From: CAZQAA01 sp964591255
GTDB taxonomy: Bacteria; Desulfobacterota; DSM-4660; Desulfatiglandales; Desulfatiglandaceae
Reading direction: 5' to 3'
Length of the DNA stretch: 9,625 nt
NCBI GenBank assembly: GCA_964591255.1
Contig: CAZQAA010000216.1
Coordinates: 1 to 9,625 of the forward strand
The translations under genes were made by a program, and so were the position numbers. The notes beneath the pieces are model-generated. The model saw only the letters and a program-made list of their open reading frames with translations, made no database searches and had not been told where the DNA came from. Within the stretch, counting starts at the first letter, position 1, and each line of letters opens with the position of its first letter. Below, in pieces: positions 6,985 to 9,625 of this stretch.

Positions 6985-8046
6985 TCAACCATCATCACTG
7001 GTAAAGGGGAAGGCACACTGGCTTCCATCCATACCGCCGGGCCTGTCCTCTTTTTTTTCCATCTCGACAGGTCGGATCTCACCCTTTAAAAGGTATCTGT
7101 CAAAAAGGCGGTTAAAATCGGTCCAGGGACCATCCCGTTGGTCCCTGTCCATAAAGCGGGCCAAACCGTTCAGTTTTGCATCCAAATCATCAATAATATG
7201 AAGAGCAAATGCCTCAAGGATCTTCGGCCTCTTAGGGGAACCGAATGCATACTCACCATGATGGCTGAGTATCATATGTTTCAATCGAGTGGCCAGATCC
7301 AAGGGAACGCCCTTTAATCCCTGGAGTCTTTCCTCCACCATGGCCATACTCATCACCACATGGCCAATCAACCTACCTTCGTCAGTGTAATCTATCTTGA
7401 AGTCGAGATCCAATTCTCTAATCTTTCCTATATCGTGCAGAAACGCCGCTGTGAGCAGCAGGTCTCCATCCAGATGGGGGTATAACCTGGACACCTCCAT
7501 TGCCATTCTACAGACATTGAGGGTATGCTCTAACAGGCCACCCATATAATTGTGGTGAAAATTCTTGGCTGATGGGGCCCTTTTGAATTGAAACATGAAA
7601 TCAGGGTCACCAAGAAATGTTTCGTTCAATGCCCTCAAGTGAATATTTTTCACACCTTTCAGGATGGTCCTGAGAGAGGCCATCATCTCTGTCGGGTCTA
7701 CAGGAGAAGATTCGAGGAAAATACCCCAATCTGTTTCGCTTTCGTTTGCCCTTGCCAGTCTTGATATATTTACCTGCAGCCGGCCCTGATAGACTTCCAC
7801 GATCCCTTCCACGTCTACTATATCACCCTCATTAAATATGGATGAAAGCGTGGAAGCATCATCCCATACCTTGGCATCCACCTGCCCTGTCCGGTCGGAA
7901 AGGATCAGGCTGATAAAGAGAGATCCCTTCCGGGTTGTTCCAAGCCTTTTTCCCTTGACAAGATAACACCCGTGGACCTTATCATCCTTTTCAATATCCT
8001 TGACCCAGGAATGTGGCCGTTCAGTGATATTAGGATCTGTATCCAT
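6985..8046 (-). CDS. OB-fold/HD-domain protein, YhaM-like 3'-5' exoribonuclease family
   Basis: The protein has 353 residues from ATG 8046. Residues ~20-100 resemble an OB-fold nucleic-acid-binding domain (LSDRTGQVDAKVWDD, 49-63, is characteristic of YhaM). Residues ~165-300 are a metal-binding HD domain with H174 (LLEHTLNV), H204-D205 (FLHDIGKI), H229, H262-H263 (SHHGEY) and D286-D287. In Firmicutes such proteins trim RNA or DNA 3' ends using divalent metal; the same activity here is by homology. A longer version could start at TTG 8100, giving 371 residues, but it would overlap the upstream dehydrogenase by 34 bp and its extra 18 residues look non-conserved, so ATG 8046 is preferred. It lies 20 bp after the dehydrogenase, so the two are probably co-transcribed. 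The last ~25 residues are low-complexity and Lys/Glu/Gly-rich. Confidence 0.82.
   Translation of the reverse strand: MDTDPNITERPHSWVKDIEKDDKVHGCYLVKGKRLGTTRKGSLFISLILSDRTGQVDAKVWDDASTLSSIFNEGDIVDVEGIVEVYQGRLQVNISRLARANESETDWGIFLESSPVDPTEMMASLRTILKGVKNIHLRALNETFLGDPDFMFQFKRAPSAKNFHHNYMGGLLEHTLNVCRMAMEVSRLYPHLDGDLLLTAAFLHDIGKIRELDLDFKIDYTDEGRLIGHVVMSMAMVEERLQGLKGVPLDLATRLKHMILSHHGEYAFGSPKRPKILEAFALHIIDDLDAKLNGLARFMDRDQRDGPWTDFNRLFDRYLLKGEIRPVEMEKKEDRPGGMDGSQCAFPFTSDDG
7124..7147. repeat. perfect 9-bp inverted repeat inside the HD-protein gene
   Basis: CAGGGACCA (7124-7132) and TGGTCCCTG (7139-7147) are exact inverse complements around a 6-base loop. They lie within the 3' part of the coding region, encoding roughly DQRDGPW. 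On the - strand RNA the stem is followed, after a short gap, by GATTTT. It may be coincidental coding sequence. Confidence 0.4.
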
Positions 8047-8066
8047 AAAAAAATCGCCACAAAAAT

Positions 8067-9125
8067 CTATCGTTGAGGTTCTAGAATCACCTTTATACAA
8101 TCATGTTCCACTGGAGAGGAAACCGCACGGAATCCGAAACCCGCATCTTCTAATGACAATCTGTGGGTGATCAGTTTCTTGACCGGCACTGTTTTTTCTT
8201 TTATGAGCTTAAGGGCGATACTGCAATCATATGGTGCCCCTGCATAGGTACTGGTGAGCGTCACCTCTGTCCGCCAGAAAATCTCATTGACAGATGCAGG
8301 GAGCACAGCACCTTCAGATGCCCCGGCGAAAAAAAGTATGGTTCCACCCCTTTCCACTGCACTCAAGGCTATTGGTATAAACCCGTCAAAGCAGATAATT
8401 ACTACGTCCGCCAGACGCCCTTCATTTACGTCCCGAAAAAAGGGAATGAGATCATCCCCTGCCTCACAGACATGATCAGCGCCCATCTCTTCCGCCTTTT
8501 TCAGCCTGAAAGGGATGGTATCCGCTGCCACTATCAATCCGGCCCCAAGTCCACGGGCAAGACCAACATGGAGCAGGCCGGATATCCCGCACCCCAGGAC
8601 CAAGACCGACTGCCCCGGCTTCAAGCCAGCATTCCTCTGCCCCCTAAGGACGCAGGCAAGAGGCTCCATGAATGAAGCCTCCTCATAAGATATCTCTCCG
8701 GGCAGGTGAAAGACGCCACGATCCACGTTGATGGCAGGGATTCTTATGTATTCCGCAAATCCCCCCGGATCAAAATGGGTCCCGCTTAATAATGTTTCAC
8801 ACACGGTATGACGTCCATTAAGACAGTAATGACATGTATTGCATGGCACATGATGGGTTGCAGCAATGCGGTCACCTATCCTGAATTTTTCCACCCCGTC
8901 ACCTGTCTCCACAACTTCCCCCGCCACCTCATGCCCAAGGACCAGGGGGACTTTGTCACGCCTGTACCACTCCATGACGTCACTGCCGCAAATTCCGCTT
9001 GCAATGACCCGCATAAGGAGCTCGTTTCTATCTGTTTCAGGTACAGACATCTCCTCGACACGAACATCGTGATTACTGTAATACATTAAGACCCGCATGC
9101 TTTTCTTATCCAGACCTTCAATCAT
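8067..9125 (-). CDS. zinc-dependent medium-chain alcohol/polyol dehydrogenase (threonine/sorbitol dehydrogenase-like)
   Basis: This 352-residue protein belongs to the zinc MDR superfamily and should oxidise an alcohol or polyol using NAD. Catalytic zinc ligands are C46 (GICGSD), H65-E66 (GHEVAGE) and E154 (MEPLACV). A complete structural-zinc set is present at C95, C98, C101 and C109. The Rossmann motif is GCGISG (178-183), and D202 at the end of the next strand favours NAD over NADP. The length is normal for the family. The substrate cannot be read from the sequence; threonine 3-dehydrogenase, sorbitol dehydrogenase and sugar-phosphate dehydrogenase relatives all fit. ATG 9125 has AAGG 10 nt upstream and GGGAGA further out. 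A second ATG at 9098 (MRVLMYY) gives the more family-typical N-terminus and may be the true start. The gene is followed closely by the HD-domain gene. A transposon relic begins 55 bp upstream and may have displaced its original promoter. Confidence 0.88.
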   Translation of the reverse strand: MIEGLDKKSMRVLMYYSNHDVRVEEMSVPETDRNELLMRVIASGICGSDVMEWYRRDKVPLVLGHEVAGEVVETGDGVEKFRIGDRIAATHHVPCNTCHYCLNGRHTVCETLLSGTHFDPGGFAEYIRIPAINVDRGVFHLPGEISYEEASFMEPLACVLRGQRNAGLKPGQSVLVLGCGISGLLHVGLARGLGAGLIVAADTIPFRLKKAEEMGADHVCEAGDDLIPFFRDVNEGRLADVVIICFDGFIPIALSAVERGGTILFFAGASEGAVLPASVNEIFWRTEVTLTSTYAGAPYDCSIALKLIKEKTVPVKKLITHRLSLEDAGFGFRAVSSPVEHDCIKVILEPQR

Positions 9126-9180
9126 TATTAATCAAGCCTTATCTCCCTTAGTAATCTGTCTCCTCAGCCAGCAAGATAAC

Positions 9181-9195
9181 GAGACTGTCGAAAAA
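9181..9195 (+). repeat. terminal inverted repeat, dehydrogenase-proximal end
   Basis: GAGACTGTCGAAAAA is identical to the reverse complement of 9540-9554. Just inside both ends a GTTCA pentamer recurs, but not at the same offset, so the perfect repeat is 15 bp. Confidence 0.85.
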
Positions 9196-9202
9196 CTGTT
9201 GT

Positions 9203-9426
9203 TCAAGTTATTTCCTTATCTTTTTCAATATTGTGAACCAGGCAATAAAGCATCCACTGAATGTTGCCCTTGATATGCCCTTGTAAATCGTAAAAATGCT
9301 AAAGTCAAGACGTTGTTCAACAACATTATGGATGGCGTATTCCAATGTCCCTGGCATTAACTGTTCTTCCAGAGACACGGGCATTATCATCATCTGGCTG
9401 TAGTCATAATGCCTGTATCTCGCCAT
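9203..9426 (-). pseudogene. IS1182-type transposase relic (N- and C-terminal ends joined out of frame)
   Basis: From ATG 9426 the - strand encodes MARYRHYDYSQ, then PVSLEEQLMPGTLEYAI and LDFSIF, the typical opening of IS1182-type transposases. After about residue 45 this frame (stop near 9208) becomes unrelated sequence. In a different - strand frame, codons 9289-9203 read DLQGHIKGNIQWMLYC then LVHNIEK, the usual C-terminal end of the same family, finishing at TGA 9203-9205. The junction lies near 9290-9305. The missing centre holds the catalytic acidic residues, so the gene is dead. A good Shine-Dalgarno (AAGGGGA, 7 nt before ATG) survives. The family name is from motif memory. Confidence 0.8.
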
Positions 9427-9462
9427 CTATGAGTCCCCTTCAGGCAGGTCGTTACAGGACAA

Positions 9463-9495
9463 GTGCAGAATAGGTGCAGGATAGGTGCAGTCTAT
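9463..9495. repeat. three 11-bp tandem repeats upstream of the transposase start
   Basis: GTGCAGAATAG (9463-9473), GTGCAGGATAG (9474-9484) and GTGCAGTCTAT (9485-9495) are adjacent. The first two differ at one base; the third matches mainly at GTGCAG. A fourth, degenerate unit may lie at 9452-9462. The period is about one DNA helical turn. The repeats lie between the transposase ATG and the outer inverted repeat, so a transposase- or repressor-binding array is possible. Confidence 0.65.
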
Positions 9496-9539
9496 CAGAG
9501 ATAAGCCCTATTTCAACTATTCAAGCATAAATCATGAAC

Positions 9540-9554
9540 TTTTTCGACAGTCTC
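9540..9554 (-). repeat. terminal inverted repeat, outer end
   Basis: TTTTTCGACAGTCTC is the exact reverse complement of 9181-9195. It is followed by AAC, matching the AAC just before the other end. Confidence 0.85.
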
Positions 9555-9584
9555 AACGTCAAGGGTCACTTGCCGCTATGGAGT

Positions 9585-9616
9585 GCCTGTCTGCGTGCGT
9601 TCACGCACAGGCAGGC
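9585..9616. repeat. GC-rich imperfect stem-loop at the window edge
   Basis: GCCTGTCTGCGTG (9585-9597) pairs with CACGCA (9602-9607) plus GGCAGGC (9610-9616) around a CGTT loop. This gives about 13 pairs including one G-T, with a 2-base CA bulge on the right arm. There is no T-run after it inside the window. It could be a copy of a dispersed extragenic hairpin repeat or part of a feature continuing beyond the window. Confidence 0.5.
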
Positions 9617-9625
9617 CAGCGGAAT

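Larger units (their letters stand above)
9181..9554 (-). mobile_element. 374-bp MITE-like, internally deleted IS1182-type insertion element
   Basis: Perfect 15-bp terminal inverted repeats (GAGACTGTCGAAAAA at 9181-9195 and its complement at 9540-9554) bound a 374-bp segment. AAC at 9178-9180 and 9555-9557 may be a 3-bp target duplication. Inside, on the - strand, are the first ~45 codons of an IS1182-type transposase and, in another frame, its last ~28 codons, with the centre of the gene missing. The element therefore cannot make transposase, but it retains both ends and could be moved by a full-length relative elsewhere. The IS1182 assignment rests on recognising the transposase N- and C-terminal motifs, not on a search. 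The transposase relic reads toward the dehydrogenase gene. Confidence 0.8.

Noticed and set aside
7051..7058. A8/T8 tract in the HD gene as a programmed frameshift site
   Set aside because: It lies near the 3' end within a low-complexity Lys/Glu stretch. No conserved extension exists in the other frames, so a lysine-rich tail explains it.
8163..8675. 170-codon open frame on the + strand inside the dehydrogenase gene
   Set aside because: It is antisense to a gene with complete zinc and Rossmann motifs, and the predicted peptide has no recognisable family features.

Overview
This window reads like a chromosomal segment of an anaerobic, mid-GC bacterium, probably a Desulfobacterota-type (deltaproteobacterial) lineage. 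That assignment is inference. It rests on the archaeal/anaerobe-style split glutamate synthase rich in iron-sulfur motifs, on an Anf/NifA-type sigma-54 activator beside it, and on a degenerate transposon relic. No rRNA, tRNA or CRISPR array was seen.

Left part (1-6977, all + strand). The extreme left end holds what looks like the last 20 codons of an upstream gene, followed by a weak hairpin. Next is a NifA-like enhancer-binding protein (126-1676: GAF, coiled-coil linker, AAA+ and Fis-type HTH). A 176-bp intergenic region follows, with a small palindrome and a sigma-70-like promoter. It leads into a three-gene glutamate synthase operon: a stand-alone glutaminase (class II amidotransferase) subunit (1853-2983), a ferredoxin-fused FMN synthase subunit (2947-4581, overlapping the first by 37 bp), and a large fusion protein (4635-6977). 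The fusion joins the GXGXG domain, normally the C-terminus of the large subunit, to a GltD-type FAD/NAD(P) oxidoreductase and a C-terminal cysteine-rich two-cluster ferredoxin. Together these supply every module of a classical glutamate synthase (glutamine + 2-oxoglutarate + 2 e- to 2 glutamate), distributed unusually among the polypeptides.

Right part (6985-9125, - strand). This is a convergent pair: a zinc-dependent medium-chain dehydrogenase (8067-9125) followed by an OB-fold/HD-domain YhaM-like protein (6985-8046). Only 7 bp separate the end of this pair from the end of the glutamate synthase operon.

Right end (9126-9625). The longest stretch without an intact gene is filled by a 374-bp MITE-like element (9181-9554). 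It has perfect 15-bp terminal inverted repeats and a candidate 3-bp AAC target duplication. Inside are the first ~45 codons and last ~28 codons of an IS1182-type transposase, joined in different frames by a large internal deletion. Three 11-bp tandem repeats sit upstream of the transposase start. Beyond the element, an imperfect GC-rich stem-loop lies at the window edge.
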